The notes: generated by a model from the sequence alone, not told the origin. 64,000 bases of DNA from Isoetes taiwanensis (GCA_021234155.1 JAJEKV010000073.1:2824001-2888000), one strand, 5' to 3'; positions 45,060-58,488 are shown, counted from the first letter of the stretch. Numbers and translations are program-made.

Positions 45060-45086
45060 TTGTACACCACTATTAAAAATAGACCC
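45060..45086 (-). repeat. Right terminal inverted repeat (27 bp)
   Basis: Exact reverse complement of 35179-35205. Confidence 0.95.
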
Positions 45087-46877
45087 TGCAAGGTAAATTC
45101 TTTTGGGAACAAATCAAGGTTACAACATTAAAGAACAAAGGGGTCTTGGTCCTAATGCATTCATAAGCACTGCACATATTTTGGCAGAAAGTAACTTAGA
45201 TTACACTTCTTCGGCCAAAGTGAAATTCCCTAGCTAAAAGGTAATTTTGGGGGATCATGTAGCCCCTTGAGGTCAATATCCCTGAAGGGCTTCATGACTT
45301 TCATGTTCATTGCGGCTTTAATTTTAGCTTTTGCTTGCTGAGCCGACTGACTTACCTAAATACAAGTCGCTAAAGAGAAATGTAGATATTTCTTGTAGTA
45401 GAAATGAAGATAATATTGCATGAAGATGTTAAAGGAGGTAAAGGTAGGGCAATTTAAAGTGTCTTGCATATGCCATTGGGTAAACGACATCCACTATGAA
45501 TATGACAATTAACATCCTATCATTACACATCATTATAACCTCTCTCATTACTAGTTACGGTGCCCATCGTTGTTGAGAATAGTTTCAGAGCTTGTATATA
45601 TGATAGGTCGTCACATTTGGGCGAGCTATTCTTAGCCGTCAGGTCGGCCTTTTTATCCACTCACCCGCCACCATGTACACTAAAACTAAGAAAAAGCCAG
45701 CACAGTCGCCATCATATCAGTTTGACACGATCTCAGCCGTTGGATCAATCTGATCCACGACATCCACTAAAACTTTATAATGTAAGAGATCCGTGTAGAG
45801 TCACAACATCCATGTGATATAGTTGTTACCATCCAAATTCATGGTATAGATAGGGGTTGTCGTGCTGGAACGCACGCTCCATGTACAGTTAGACCTTTGA
45901 GTCCACATTATATAGCCACCATAGCATAAGTATGTAATGAACTTAAGCCCTAATTTGGATAGTTGAGATCATCTGATTACATCCAAAGGCCGAGATTTAT
46001 TGCACGACTTTGCACCATAATTGGTCATGCTTTGATCTCTTAAGAGGAAAGGAATACAGAAAAGGAAGGAGGAAAGAGAAAAAATGAAGGGCAAAATTGC
46101 ATGGGAAAAAGGAGAAAAATGGTCTTGGCAGTGATAGTTTGTTCCTACGAAGAATCAACTAACACCTTTATTTAAAGGGTGGCAATTTTAATTGCTATCT
46201 CCACAACTCATAATATGATGGTTACTTCCGAGCTTTTGGATGATGGAGGAAAATATTGCTCATTTGTACCATGCTGTAATCCCAACAAGGAATAGAGTAG
46301 AATAAAATTTTTAATGTCCACGAAAACTAATAGGCCATGCGATAGGAGGGTTTGATGTCTAACAACCAAAGAAAATAAAGTAGAATGGATTTTCTTACGT
46401 CCACGAAAACTATAGGGCCATAAGATAGGAGGGTTTGATGTGTTGAAACGTACACTGCATGTACATTTTGGAGATCGTCCACACCATATAGCCAGCATGG
46501 TGTAAACACATCATAAGGACAAGATACAAGGTGGGGCGATGGTTGGAGAATGAGACATGGCATTAAAAGCAGCATGTCAATTTCGAACAACTACGGCGCC
46601 TTTGTGCTCTCTCGGACTCACAAGGAACATGGGCTAGTTGGAGTATATCCGATAATGAGACAAACATGGAAAGAGCTTAGAAATTCTAAAGTATTGTTTT
46701 GCAGATCCGGACCTGAAAAGGGAATGTGCGGATCTGACGTGTTTTTGAATCTGGTCGATGCCGATCATGCTCTCCAAATGAACAAGGACAAAACCGTATG
46801 AACTTATGCAGCATGAAAGATGGGTGATCTTTGTTTGGAGGTGAACTCCCCTAATTCATCCTTAAAAATCTGGTTAC
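45087..46877. other. Intergenic DNA with two local duplications
   Basis: A block of about 70 bp near 45857-45925 (acgctccatgtaca...atatagccacc) recurs diverged at 46436-46505. At 46303-46441 a unit of about 77 bp (tccacgaaaacta..aggcca..gataggagggtttgatgt) is repeated in tandem. No gene seen. Promoter of the CBP60 gene should lie at the right end. Confidence 0.6.
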
Positions 46878-46887
46878 TATAAATAGC
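46878..46887 (+). promoter_or_regulatory. TATA-like box of the CBP60 gene
   Basis: ctataaatag lies 25 bp before the first ATG (46912) and 49 bp before the next in-frame ATG (46936). If used, transcription would start near the first ATG, which favours the second as start codon. Confidence 0.4.
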
Positions 46888-46911
46888 CTGCCAAATGTTA
46901 ATCTGTTTGTT

Positions 46912-49900
46912 ATGGAGAATTTTGTAGTGCGGAGTATGGATAGGGAGAAGCGTCCCCTTGAAGAGGATGCCAGGAAAGATGGCCGCCCTCAAGAGAAACG
47001 TCCACGACATTCGTTGGCCAAGTTCTGTGCAGTTCTGAAAAACCTTTGAGACTTTTTCTACCTCCATATCTGAACTAGGATTATTTTTGCAGTGTTGTTA
47101 TGGAAGCTTTAAAAATGGATAGCTTGCGCAAGCTTTTTCTGATGCTGGAACCTCTTCTGCGCCAAGTGGTTTGTGAATGTGATCACATTTTTGCGAAATT
47201 GATATTTCATAGTATGCTTATTTAGACGCTCATTTCAGATTGGAGAAGAAGTTGATCGAGCGCTGTCAAAAGTGGCTTTATCAAATGCTATATCAAGGTG
47301 TGAAAAAGTTTTCCTTTTGGTAGGTGACACGCGAGGAAGTTATATGCTTTTAATGCTAAAAAACATATTTAATAAGGAGATTGCGTAGGAATATCGACTC
47401 GTTGGTGACATTGTACGGATTCAACGCTCCACCCAGTATGTCCATCTAAACAAGACTAGAAAGTGTATGGCCATCCTCTGAATCTATTGAGGGGAGTTCT
47501 AGAGCAAGTAAGCCACCGTATCTAAGTTCCTTCATGAGAATTGATTGGAATAACAGCAAAGATAAATAAAAGCTCTATGCTAAGCCTCACATGCAAAGAA
47601 AATTCGCTAGCAAATAACACCAAGCATCATTCATCATGGAGAAGGGACAAGATAAGGCCTGCCCTCATGGCCAGCCTTGGAAGGATGCTTGCTAAGTGTC
47701 TGAAGGATGCTGGATAAGTGTTTTATGCTGGGATTTTTAGACTTAATGAAACCTCCCTATCAAATTCTCTAGAAGGCTTGAAGTATAAGAGGACTTTTGT
47801 TTTAAGAAAGGTTTCCTTACATGGCAAGTTCACCCTCTGGATAGAATTGTCATACATGAGTATATGCAATTAATTTTTGCATATGAAACTTGACTGGATA
47901 ACAATCTTTATGCAGGGAGGCACTGGAGAATTTCGACCAGTATGAGCCTGTTTTATCCAACATAAACCGTGGGGAGAAGTAAGCACCGTTGTGAATTTTT
48001 CTTCTGACTAGTAACAGAACATGACAGACGCTTTTTCTGGCAATCAAGGAAGTTACAGCCAATATCTTCTTTTATATTTGCTGGACATTATTGATATAAG
48101 TGCTTATTTTCAGGTTTCTTATGAATGTGGTGCAAAATCCAACAGAAAGAAAGCTTCAACTCCAATTCAAGAATAAGCTTGCCCTGCCTCTTTTTACTGG
48201 TAGCAAAATTGAGGGAGACAATGGCTTGGCTTTATGTGTGCACTTGGAGGATGGGAATACAGGAGAAATGGTTACTACAGGACCCGAGGCTTTTGCAAAG
48301 CTTGAAATTGCTGTTTTGGATGGAGACTTCCCTTACAATGATGACGAGCAATGGTTACAACCAGATTTTGAGTGCTACGAGGTCAAGGAAAGGGAGGGAA
48401 GAAGACCTCTTCTTACAGGAGATTTGAGTTTGACTTTGAAACATGGTCAAGGGACGATTAACGACCTCTGCTTTACAGACAATTCAAGTTGGATAAAAAG
48501 CAGGAAGTTTAGACTCGGAGTAAAAGTTCCAGCAGAAACTTCTAAAACTGTTCGCATCAGAGAGGCCAAGACTGAAGCTTTTACTGTGAAAGACCATCGT
48601 GGTGAATGTAAGGAGATATATTTTACCAACGTTTTATTCTATTCAATTCCTTGTTTGTGTTCAACTATAAATTTTAGCCAAAAGATGAGATAGCCTAATT
48701 TATTGCAGTATATAAGAAGCATTATCCACCAGCTTTGAATGACGATGTGTGGAGATTAGACAAAATTGGAAAAGACGGTGCTTTTCACAAAAAATTGAAC
48801 AAGGAAGGAGTGTACACTGTACAAGACTTTTTGAAGCTTGTTACCATGGACGTGCAGAAGCTAAAAAATGTAAGACCCACACAAATATATATATTGTCAT
48901 GCTATTTGATTTGCTAGGGTGGCTGCTCATGTAGTTTCAGTGATATAGGTGTTAGGTAGCGGTATGTCAAGCAAAATGTTGGAGAGCACTGTCGAACATG
49001 CCAAAACTTGTATGATAAGTGATAAGGTGTATGTCCATTATGCAGATGCAAGAAAGCATACTGGGACTGTTTTTAATGAAGCCTTTCAGCCTGTGGGGCT
49101 AATCCAAGGAGATACTCGCGTTCCAATTGATGCATTTCCCAAGGTGCATAAATATAAAGTATCACAACTGTAAATACCTAGTGCTGGATAATGACAGCCA
49201 AATAAACTTGATAACTTGTTAATACAGATGATGTGTTATCTTAAACAACATAGGTAATCGATTTGCTTGTTCTTTTAGGGGTATGTGGCCAAGTTAGTAA
49301 AGGCAGCATATAAGAACTGGGAAGCAGCTATTCCACATGAAGGGATAAATCCATGTCCTCTGGGAAACATCAGCCAGGCAATGACCATGGATGAACACAT
49401 GACGGGATATCAAGTGGCACAGAATAGCAGGGAGAACGACAATTCAGCAGGTGAGTTCTTACCTCATTTTTCGTTGACAAACAGCTTGAAATCAACACGG
49501 AAATCTTAATTGCAGAAGAGGCTAGTGGAGAACCTGGGTTTGACTGGGCTTATTCTCCGCTGGAGATGGAACCCAATACTCCTTCAGAAGCAGGCGCAGG
49601 TCTTTTCTTTATTCCATCGCCTTGCACACTGTCATGTTCAGGCTTGCTTCAGGAACCGTTCAGCCCATTAGAAGAAGAAAATGACTGGCCATTTGATGAC
49701 CCATATGAAAAAGGAGTTGATGGGGAGGATTTAGAGTTGGATCTGCAACAAGTCTTACAGATCATCAAGGATTCAGGGGAGGAGGCTGCTGCATATTCAT
49801 TCGTCTCATCAAGAAGGCGAAGGATTGGGTGGGTGAAGATAAAGGCAGTAATGCGGTGGGGCATTTCCGTCAGAAAGGAGGCTGCTGCAAGAAGGGCACT

Positions 49901-49925
49901 CATGGAAGAGGGCATAAATGAGTAA
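46912..49925 (+). CDS. CBP60: CBP60-type calmodulin-binding transcription factor, nine exons
   Basis: Plant nuclear CBP60 proteins bind calmodulin and regulate transcription, often of defence genes. Exons: 46912-47021, 47093-47168, 47239-47297, 47916-47978, 48114-48607, 48709-48869, 48949-49143, 49279-49450, 49516-49925. They total 1740 nt (579 residues plus stop), with every junction GT/AG and phases consistent. N-terminal basic part EKRPRHSLA, helix [20 protein letters not shown], then the conserved DNA-binding region from [20 protein letters not shown] through [15 protein letters not shown] and [11 protein letters not shown] to [20 protein letters not shown], and [20 protein letters not shown]. 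The C-terminal [20 protein letters not shown] is a basic amphipathic helix as in the C-terminal calmodulin-binding site of the CBP60a-f group, absent in SARD1-like members. The second ATG (46936) is an alternative start. No disruption seen. Confidence 0.93.
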
Positions 49926-50049
49926 AATGATGTTGTGGACAAATGTCAGCTGTATATGTACTTGATTGATTCATGTCTATTCTGAACCAAGTTGATCCAT
50001 GGTGGAAGTCCATATCAGGCCTTCTATTGCACTTGAAGAATTCTCTATT
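49926..50049 (+). other. 3' untranslated region of CBP60
   Basis: AT-rich trailer after the stop. The first AATAAA downstream lies near 50248, within Helitron debris; the real poly(A) site is unknown. Confidence 0.4.
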
Positions 50050-51530
50050 GTCAGCTCATGATGAATTTGCAAGTGTATTGCTATTCGGCTTCCAAATATA
50101 TGGTTTCAAACATGTGGCTTCGAGGTGCTTTTCTCTTTAAAGCATCAAGTGGAATTATGCCTATTGTTCTATATACTCCTACCAAGTAGTATATAATGCT
50201 AGTGCTTTTCATTATAAACCAAAGCATGGCATTTGGCTTGTTGTTGTTAATAAACAAGACGCTGGCGCAACAACGCAACAATGGGTTGCCCCTGTGTTCT
50301 AGGTTAGAAGAAGTTAATAAAGTACGATATTTGATTGAAGTATGTGTTAAAGCAGTTGAAGGCTCCCTTACCCATCTAGTAAACATGTGCCTCGCATTGT
50401 TGGGCTAATGTCTTGCCATGTGTTTTTACTTGGTCTTTCACGTCCACATGTGCAACTTTCGACAACAACACATTTAATATTGGCAAGAACGGATATTATT
50501 TGCTTTTATAATTATTTTTGTGACGCGAACATGTGTCGTGATTGTGGTGGCATACCCCATGCTGCTGCTTCTTAAAGAGACTCGAGCCATTCTGTGCCAT
50601 CTCGAAGCAACCCACGACGAATGCAAGCTTTTTTGTATGTTGCATATAACTCCCCATTGAAAGAGAGTAAATCTTTAAAACTAATTGCATCTGTCACGCG
50701 GGTCAATAGGAGTCGTCTCCTTTTGAAGGATTATGCGTTCAATAGTGGGAACTTCTCGTTGTTGGATCGAACCTGCCATTTTCTATTAGATTTGTCATTG
50801 GTAAACTTTTTAGGAAAATCATAGTAGAGCAATTGAGTAGCCTCTCTATTTCTAGATGCATTCATCTCGAAAAAGGCTGTCAATGTTGTCCCGTTATTCT
50901 TACCTCTTATAATGTCCACGGTTGCATTGCATGATGCCTCAGAATGAGAAGTAGCGTGGATTTAAGAATTGTTCAATCTCATCATGGTTTATGGTGGGTG
51001 CCCTGCTAGTTGAGGCACCATCGTTCGCTGAGTCTAAGTTCACATTGAATATTTGGCCCTTTGTAGATATACTTGTACAAATATTTAACGACATTATAGC
51101 AGTATACCTCAACATTGATATGGCACTTGAAGTACAATGTTAGTCATGGATTATATGGCACGAACTATCTGTTGTCTATATTTATATCATATTTTTTCAC
51201 TTTCTGGTCATCATCCCTTCTTCGGTACAACAGATATCCCTCAACAGCTGCCATCTCATCTGAAAGTGCACGTGGGTAATGCTTTGTACACTTATGATCC
51301 TGTATGCATAGACTTTTGATATCCAGTACCACATGGCCCATGCATCATATTACGGGTGACCACCTCATACAATTCAGGATATGCATCCTTGTCTGGTATT
51401 TCAACGCAAATGATTTGATCAATTTCTTCAGTTGTGAAGGGCTTGTCGGCCTGATGCAACATAGTCAACAAATGTACATATGCCAATCCTCTCTTTTGGA
51501 ACTCACTAACATATGATTGGGAGCTCAAAT
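50050..51530 (-). mobile_element. Helitron Rep/helicase remnant
   Basis: Minus-strand frames. 51528-51292 reads SEFQKRGLAYVHLLTMLHQA, PFTTEEIDQIICVEIPD, then YEVVTRNMMHGPCGTGY, the end of the Rep/Helitron-like N domain. 50880-50740 reads TLTAFFEMNASRNREATQLL and YDFPKKF; 50720-50590 reads LLLTRVTDAISFKDLLSFNG then ELYATYKKACIRRGLL, typical of the region before the helicase. Further debris to about 50080 (TIGIIPLDALKRKAPRSHMF). Many stops. Helitron ends (TC, CTRR) were not located. Confidence 0.82.
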
Positions 51531-51639
51531 GATTGCTTGAAAATATAAATGCAATGTTTTATTTCAAAGTGGTTTGGATGTGAAAAATTTGGGTCATGTT
51601 CATGTGATTTTAGCGCTGCTGTGATGTATTATAAACCTT

Positions 51640-52005
51640 GTAAAAGAATTTGGATATACATAGGTACATTATATTGGATCTGTGTAATAGTTGTGATTGT
51701 GGTCGTGATGAGATGTTTGGTTGTTGGGGGACGATAAAAATTAGCTTATAGTAACAACCTTATATGGTATTGTCTTGTTAGCCAACCCTGCAAACGTGTA
51801 TGGTCCCAAAAGAATTTGGATATACATAGGTACATTATATTGGATATGTGTAGATAGTTGTGATTGTGGTCGTGATGATATAGATGTTTGGTTGTTGGGG
51901 GACGATAAAAATTAGCTTATAATAACAACCTTATGTGGTGCATTTATTTCGTTAATTGTCTTGTTAGCCAACCCTGCAACGTGTATGGTCCCAAATTCCG
52001 CACTC
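51640..52005. repeat. Tandem duplication of about 170-185 bp
   Basis: aagaatttggatatacatag...cgtgtatggtccc at 51642-51809 is repeated at 51810-51995 with small insertions (atag, gtgcatttatttcgttaat). High similarity suggests a fairly recent event. Confidence 0.9.
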
Positions 52006-55000
52006 AACCTTGGCTATATTTCTCATTTCATTCCGTTTGCCTTGATAATATCATGTGTAGTTCATGTCTTGAGATGCATGTCTGACTAAGGGCTAGGTCA
52101 TGCACGCTAGCAAATTTTTGAGTTGCAATTTGCTCTGTCATTAAGGCATAAGAAAATCCCCTAAATGGAAAGAATAGAATAGAATAGAAGAAGGCATTGA
52201 CAAAGGAACCTCTTTAACATTGTCTAGCCAAGGATTTGGCTAAATACCACAAACAAAAAGTAAGCTTATGGCCAAAGTCAAAATTGAGAAACAAAGATTA
52301 TACTTATGGCCAAAGTCAAAATTGAAAAATGCAACAGTTAAACCAAGTAGTTTATTTTATAGACCAAAACGCTGTCAATTTGAACAACATATATAGAATG
52401 GTATTTTATGGCATTGATATGCGCTAGAATTTTGAGCGTTACATAAAAGGTAAACACCAATACTTGAGAAAAAGGATAGCTATTTTTTATCACTTTAGTA
52501 TCACCTAAAATTTTAGAAAGTATCAAGTGATATAAATAATAATATTCAAGGTACACTGACACTACGAATGACAAGATTCTATCATCTATAGCATCATCAA
52601 TATCATCATAAATTTTGTCAAAAAGTACATGAGTAGTAATTAATGACAACTAGGAACGTATGCCCTGCGATGCCGGGCATTAGTCATGGATATGTAGAAT
52701 GGATCGCATGAGTTGTAGGATGACTAAGAATTTGAAGATGTAATTGTTCCATAGGTGTAATGACTTAGGGTTTAGAGTTCAGGAATGTCGAGCATTAGCC
52801 ATGGATGTGGGGAATGAGTACAATTAATGGAAAGCATAGGGTGGAACAGAATATGCATAGTCAAACATGGTTGCAAGGTGTGGGTCCTGCTATTAGATAT
52901 TGCAAACTAATAGTGTTTCTATTCTACTTGCATTGTTGACCTACCTTAGTAAAAGCATACTTTGATTTATTTTTTTTATTGAAGGACGTCATTCTATTCA
53001 TCATCACATCATGAGTACATTCTATATCACTTTATTCTACATATCACATGAAAGCCAATAATCCACTACCTAGGCGCGATATGCTAGGAGCTGCTTTGCA
53101 TATGATTATCGAGTACATATGGCAGGTTTAAGGTCTCTACCACAGGACTAGTTTGATTTATTTTGATTCGATACAATGTATGCTTATAAACTTTGTGTCA
53201 CGGACAAAATAAAACTTGGCAAATCAACCCTTTAGAATTGTCTTCATCTTCTATGATATCCTATCTAAATATACAAACTTTAAATCCAAAACCCTAAATA
53301 TATAGTGATGGTATGGTTGATTATGGCTTGCTACATCCTCCAAGATTTTGATTATCCATGAAACCTAAACCCGTAAGCGACATTCATACATGTATAATTA
53401 TATGGTACTGTTACTTTAGGTGAGTTAGAGTGGAACCTTTTTTTTTTCCAAATTGAGAAGCCAAAATTCGAGTTGTATCAAAACATATTTCGAATCAAAA
53501 TTGGTGGTGACCAATTAGTGATATATATAGTGGTATATATAACATGTCCGTGCCATAAACCAATGATTCTTAAGAAAAATAAAAAATAGCGCATCTCTTT
53601 AGGCCTAATGATGATTTCTAAACTATATAAAACCACCCAAAATAACTTTTTAAATTGCCAATGTTTTTCTCCTCTTCTTTTCTTCTAGATGTTTAGTCAA
53701 TTAAAACCACATTGCACTAACGTCTATGTTTGTTGATAAGAAGGATGGCAGAGATTGCAAATGTTGTATAAGTTGATTATGTTGTATTAAACCTTTCTAA
53801 AACTACAAAGGCAAAGGTGTCTCCACCGCAAAAAAAATTGTGATGCAATAAACATCCTAGCTTGATCAAGGTTAAGTCCTCAAGCTAGAGTGCCAGCAAG
53901 TTTCTTAGAATTATGGTGACAAATACACAATAAACAAAACTAAAGGCACATAAATAACATTGGTAAATGCTAAGTCCGCTTAATAGACATTGGAAACAAG
54001 GTGCTGCGCACGGAGGGTTGCCCTCCATGGCCGGAGGGTGAAGTGGCTTAAATGATACTTCAAAGTCATGTTTTTACAATCAATCAAAATTTCTACTTCA
54101 AAACAATAGAGTAGTTGATACCATGACTTTATAAGGATTGGCCTGAAGAGATCTTTGGTGCTCGGCATGGAACAAGGATGGCAGAAGGATAAGGACAAGT
54201 GTAATAGAGGAGAGAATGGAAATACATGTTTTATGAGCATAGAAATGAGAGAACTCCTTGAAGACCGCTGATTGGGTTTTTGTCATGGAGGGCTTCAAAG
54301 ATCTGAGGAGCAGGTTTTGTAGAGGAATAAAACATCGACGCATAGCCTAACTCCAAACCTCGCAAGAAAAAATAAAACCCAATGATCGCGGACTCGAAAT
54401 GCAATTAGAATGTGTTCTGTTGAGTCTTGGCTTTGCTGTCGTGATTATGGCATTCTTTTAAACATTCATGCATTAACCAATGCACGGATTCTCAAGTCGA
54501 TGGTGTTTTGTTCCTCGTACATGTAAGTAAAAAAACAATTCTATGTAAAAAAAAAAACAACTCTATCCATTTCTCATTTCCCTTATTTCTCTTCTTCGTA
54601 TCACTTTTGCCTGGGTAATGGGCACTTATATTGCCATCTATTGACCATCTATCAGCATGAACTTAATAGAGTTAGTTCGTGAATTTAGCTCATGAATGTA
54701 CATTGAATTAGTTCATGCAAGGAGGCATGTTAGCGTCTCAAAATTTTATATTTGCAAACACAAGACATGATTTGGAAACCTTGCAAGCATGGTGCTATTA
54801 GACGCATCCTTCCAAAACACTTATAGTTTATCTGTTGCCCTGCCTCATTTATATAACCCCTTTCGATATGTAGCTACAACATATGTAGTCTCCAATTTGT
54901 GGGGGCATTTGTGATCCTCGAAACTAGGGTAAAACTATCTTCAACCACTTCGATGTTTCTCGCCATCCTTTCATCAATTCCTAAAGTTAATTTGTTTCCA

Positions 55001-56129
55001 AGTATATTATTGTTATTGAAATTAATAGTCATCAATCATGCACTATTCCGATTCGACCAAAGGGTGTTCACAATGTAAGAGAACTCGGGCAAGTGTGTTC
55101 ACAATGTATGGGATCAACATGCTTGTAGTCTTCTTGAAATAGGTTGTTGTTTTCTCATATTAAGTAAGCAACTTTCTTGATTAAATAAGCACACATGGTC
55201 AAATACTCCAAAGGCAACAATCTCAAGGACCCCACTTTAAGCATAATATGTGATTGTTCTAATAAGCAAAGATAGCATTGGGGCAATCCAAAGTGGCTCG
55301 GCACCTTGTTACTTACTCTTTAGAACAACTAATCTATGAAATGGGCAAATAACATCAACATGTTGGAGTCCATATATGATGGCATTTGGTGATTGAGAAT
55401 CCTTTGGATCTAAATTAATGCTTAACTAATGTGTCAAACAGCAATAATGCTAACTAATATGGAAGTTGGAGAGTGCATTTTGCCAACAAAATGCAAATTG
55501 AATTAAAAAGGAAAAAAGTCCTCCCCAATTCCAAATCACATGCATAATGATAGGTCGGGCTTAATATATTCATACTCTAGTTGCCGAGATTCCAATGGTG
55601 CAAATTCGACTAGCAATATCACAGCACGCTGACATAGTAACTGTCGCAGATCCATTGTCCTGGATCCATTGTTCTAAACAATCATGATGGGATTGAATAT
55701 TGTTGCAAATATGTAGAATCCCAATTCGACAATTGGAGGCGATTCTTGTATATTGTATGGCTAGGCAACATTTTTGTATGTGCATTTCCGCCTCAGTCAA
55801 CATCTTAGCCAGGAGGTTTGGAATTAATATTGGCCATAAGTTTTACATTGAAAGTTCTTGAGACTTGTAAACATGTACCAAAATAATATGCATTTCAAAA
55901 GCAATCTTTGCAACCATCGTTCTTCCATGATTATAATATGGACCACAACATTGCAGGCTTAGTTCTCGATTCCACTTTATATGGACCACAACGTTGTAAG
56001 CTTAGTTCTTGATGCCACCTCATTTATTGGCCTCTTGATATGGATCAAACATTGTAGGCTCAGTCGGGTGGAAACAAGAGCAAACTGCGATAATCTGAGG
56101 CATTACCTTGGCACTTGTTTCTTCAGCAA
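52006..56129. other. AT-rich intergenic DNA
   Basis: No gene recognised over 4.1 kb. Contains an AGAAT run (about 52170-52190), a short tandem of ttatggccaaagtcaaaattga (52266 and 52304), and a palindromic ccctccatggccggaggg near 54018. Short frames here have no known motifs. Confidence 0.6.
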
Positions 56130-56440
56130 GCTTTGGGACGCCACTTCATGTACTTGCAATAATGTGTACTCAAGAATGATGCATTGTTTGTACATTTACT
56201 AAACTCTACAATGATACATTGTTTGGGACGCCACTTCATGTACTTGCAATAATGTGTACTCAACAATGATGCATTATTTGTACATTTACTAAACTCAACA
56301 ATGATAGATTGTTTGTACATTACTGATCAATGGTGCATTGTTTGTACATTTACTAAACTCAACAATGATACATTGTTTGTACATTATTAATCTTATCGCT
56401 TTTTCAAACATGTACTCAACAATGATATCACTAGTTGCAC
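56130..56440. repeat. Minisatellite with nested units
   Basis: An 89-92-bp unit (gggacgccacttcatgtact...) occurs at 56136 and 56225. Then a shorter unit, tttgtacatttactaaactc plus aacaatgata, recurs four times to about 56440. The spurious frame in it repeats CIIVEFSKCTNNAS. Confidence 0.88.
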
Positions 56441-57834
56441 ATATTTATTAATCTTATATTGCTTTTCCAAGGCTCACTTGAGTGGATGGACAGTACACGT
56501 CGTTTGCATTGCCTTATTGCCTTCTCCTAAATGTATAAATATTGATTGCATTTTTTCCTAAATGCATCAAGGTGCAGACAAATGGATGGATTGTACTTTT
56601 GTTGTATTATTTCCACATTGTTTTTTTCTAAATTTATCATATTCTGATTGCATTAAAATTATCTCTTCCTGAACTTCATAGTCGTATTAGAAAACAGACC
56701 AGATTATAATAAAACCTGCAACTCCTAGTTGGCCCAAAAAAATTTCTTCTCATAAAAATAAAAAGCAGGACATATGTCCGTGCAAGCAATTTGGTTATTA
56801 CAATTAAATTGCTATTGTAGCCTTCCTGAAGAATTAGCAGTACAATTTCCTTTGATCAGAAATGTCCAAGCGTGTGCCACCCCAATACATCTTGGTGAAT
56901 AAACTCACACAGTATCTATTCTTCTTGCTTCATTCTAATGCCTTAAAGCTTCAATTATCATCTGCCAACTATATACATGGCTCAGATGGTTGAAAATATG
57001 CTTAGTTATCAAAACCGGATCTTAGATGGCCTGCCTGCTAAACCATCTATTACTGGACTAGTAATCAGTGGACTTACTTCAGAGTCATAAATTTAATAAG
57101 TTTACCCAAATGGCCTGCCAAGTTATTTTTGTATTTGTACCAGAAGATCTAGTTTTGAATGTTGCTAACGTGCATTTTTCCTTATGTTCATCTGCCAAAA
57201 TTTGACGGTGTCTACAGTCTACACTGCAAAATGCCTTGTCATCTCTGCAAAGCAACAAGAATTTTTTTTAACAATGTGAAAAGTTAGCGTAAATGATAAT
57301 CGACACTACTTAAACTTTCTCATAGCCTCAATCTACGTTAACATTTGTGTAAATCTCACTTTCTTCCTTTCTAGGAATCTAATTTGTACTGCAAAAATTT
57401 CAGTCAATTCATTAAAACATAGCAATTTAGGAAACTGCATAGTTTCTTTTCTACACTAGCAATTAGATGATTAAATGTTTTAGCTGACTAGTATAATGCT
57501 GCATGTTATCCTACGAACAAAAGAATGAAACTGTAAGACTGCACATTTCAATAAAAAATGAACATATCATGGAAATATCATAGATTCATGCTTATATAAA
57601 TGATATGCAGCAAAAAGCAAAAGAAACTTCATTTTTGCTATATGAAAAGAAGACAGTGAGAAGATGGTGGCTAATGTAAGACCCCTTTTGCATCACACAA
57701 ATGCGCAATACAAATAACTAGCAGATTCATAGATAAAATAGAAGTCAAATGCAAAAAGGGTATATCATACCTGTACATGTAGATATCGCAGCCCTGTCTA
57801 ATGGTGCGCTTACAGTAGAAACAGTAAAAAATGT
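56441..57834. other. AT-rich intergenic DNA
   Basis: No gene or clear repeat recognised. Confidence 0.5.
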
Positions 57835-58488
57835 ACTTCAAACAGCAGAGGAGGGATTGCATCGGAAGTGCCTGGAGTGAGAACTTCCTTTTTCACAATG
57901 CTCTCTTCCACAATTGCCTTGCCCCGATGCCGAACTTGGCAAAACTCTGTTGAGAAGGGAATGCAGAGAAGAATCAATTTCTCCAAGAAATTTGACGTTT
58001 CAGTTCTGGTAACCTTACCTTAAGTTAAATTGGAATCAGTAGAAAAGATCTATATGGAATTCTCACAAATCCTTCCTGGGCTACTTCAACTAAAGAAGAC
58101 TTATATCAGGGATGTATGCAGGTAAGAATCTTACTTGTGAGTGAAGCTTCCAGTGTTGACACTGTATTTTGATAACCTTGCTGCCAAGCATTTTGCTCCA
58201 CGTTATTTATTTCTATGTCTCAGCCCATAAACGTTGATGCCTCTGGCGAACATGCTCATGAAACCCAGACGAAATGAAAATAGATTTGTTTAAGCCTGTA
58301 CTTGCTCACACTATTGCGATGTTCAACTGTTCTTCAGTAGACATTTTGGCAACGTCAAATCCTTGACGGCCTTCTGTTGCCCTGAATACCCTGTAATGGC
58401 CATCGATGCATGAACTGAGCCCATAAACAAAAGCTGTGATGGTTAAAGAGCTGTGATGGTAAAGGAAGTGTAAGGCGGTAACATGCAA
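57835..58488 (-). pseudogene. Possible exons of an unidentified gene
   Basis: Minus strand. 58488-58306 ends RVFRATEGRQGFDVAKMSTE with EQLNIAIV and a stop. A second exon-like piece, about 57950-57840, sits after ttctcaacag and reads QVRHRGKAIVEESIVKKEVL then TPGTSDAIPPLLFE before gtacat. Both look protein-like, but they do not join in a way I can verify and I do not know the family. Confidence 0.28.

Larger units (their letters stand above)
35179..45086. mobile_element. 9.9-kb DNA transposon with two convergent multi-domain genes
   Basis: Perfect 27-bp terminal inverted repeats (35179-35205 and 45060-45086, outer bases GGGTCTATTTTTAATAGTGG) enclose everything below. Inverted similarity continues inward: taaaagcacgctgtggtgt near 35397 against taaaagcacgatgtggtgt (rc, near 44898-44916), and a ccacc..ttgtggta hairpin on both sides. 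Gene content: plus-strand transposase (35898-40209), minus-strand HAD-Ulp1 gene (44690-40428) and an antisense frame of unknown role (36783-37313). The two genes converge with 218 bp between their stops. The four bases outside each end are tgct and tgca; the target duplication is therefore unclear. Superfamily not assigned. Confidence 0.85.

Noticed and set aside
53980-54343. Two overlapping minus frames of 81-86 codons
   Set aside because: No recognisable domain, AT-rich surroundings and no splice context.
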